Virus record (IMG/VR): IMGVR_UViG_3300035180_002195
Coordinates: 1 to 22,224 of that record
Length of the DNA: 22,224 nucleotides
Source: a virus
Strand: one strand, 5' to 3'
Of this stretch, positions 22,031 to 22,224 are shown piece by piece. The translations under genes were made by a program, and so were the position numbers. The notes under the pieces were generated by a model that saw only the letters and a program-made list of their open reading frames with translations, was not told the origin of the DNA and did not search any database. The stretch's first letter is position 1. Each line of letters opens with the position of its first letter.

Positions 22031-22224
22031 ATGGAGCATTGGAGCCATAGCAAAATAGAGGCAACTAAAGGTTGCAAATTGGCATTTGAAAAAAGATACA
22101 TCGAGAAAGCACCAGCAGATACCGAAATACCAGAGTTTGAGTCCGCAAAAGAAATCCACGAAAAAATCCAACAGGATTTTATGGACGGCAAAGCCAATTA
22201 TGAGGCTTTAAATGAGTATTTAAA
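22031..22224 (+). CDS. PD-(D/E)XK-type nuclease, N-terminal part, cut by window edge
   Basis: The first 64 residues of a gene behind GAGGTG that runs off the window. Start MEHWSHSKIEATKGCKLAFEKRYIEK is the S-x-S-x-[IL]-x-x-[YF/A]-x-x-C-x-x-x-[YF] pattern of PDDEXK_1/Cas4-like nucleases, and AKEIHEKIQQDFMDG gives the G/H-x-x-[IH] helix that follows. The catalytic motifs lie beyond the edge, so activity cannot be judged. Such a nuclease next to ssb and an ERF protein would be the exonuclease partner for strand annealing. Confidence 0.6.
   Translation, partial: MEHWSHSKIEATKGCKLAFEKRYIEKAPADTEIPEFESAKEIHEKIQQDFMDGKANYEALNEYL

Overview
The window is a contiguous piece of an AT-rich, double-stranded DNA tailed phage or prophage. 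All convincing genes lie on the + strand and most are packed with ATGA or TAATG overlaps. The order tail tube, frameshifted tail chaperones, long tape measure, tail-tip module and tail fibre indicates a siphovirus-like long non-contractile tail. The lysis genes (signal-peptide transglycosylase plus two coiled-coil, membrane-anchored spanin-like proteins) point to a Gram-negative host, which I cannot name. No integrase, repressor, tRNA or CRISPR array is visible, so lifestyle is open.

Layout. 1-12854 is the tail operon: 3' end of the tail tube gene, tail assembly chaperone with a -1 frameshift signal, tape measure, three poorly characterised virion proteins, a distal tail protein, a DUF2163/BR0599-type protein, an NlpC/P60 peptidase, a tail-tip host-specificity protein and a tail fibre. 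12864-15154 is the lysis region: a small membrane protein (possible holin), a structured leader, the transglycosylase, two spanin-like proteins and, oddly placed, a protein resembling minor tail protein Z. 15155-15781 has no convincing long gene but holds two or three candidate small RNA units with promoters and terminators. 15782-18861 is an accessory region of short units. Most start with a near-identical promoter, 5' leader hairpin and CGGAGG ribosome binding site, and three of the genes end in a hairpin terminator. It encodes two acidic paralogues, an ArdC-like antirestriction protein and several unknowns. 18854-22224 is a DNA metabolism module: SSB, ERF-family annealing protein, winged-helix protein, dCTP deaminase and the start of a PD-(D/E)XK-like nuclease.

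Most interesting points. (1) Six copies of a promoter/leader module with a conserved hairpin at the expected 5' end of the mRNA. (2) A candidate small RNA just upstream carries two CCUCC-type tracts; one is complementary over 7-10 bases to the ribosome binding sites of those leaders. (3) A by-eye pass found no GATC, CATG, GTAC or CCGG anywhere in 22 kb, which fits a host with several restriction systems and the presence of an ArdC-like gene. (4) The endolysin-type gene has no Shine-Dalgarno sequence and sits behind a GC-richer leader with two mutually exclusive hairpins. (5) The tail chaperone frameshift signal is complete, with an in-phase slippery heptamer and a hairpin 8 bases downstream.
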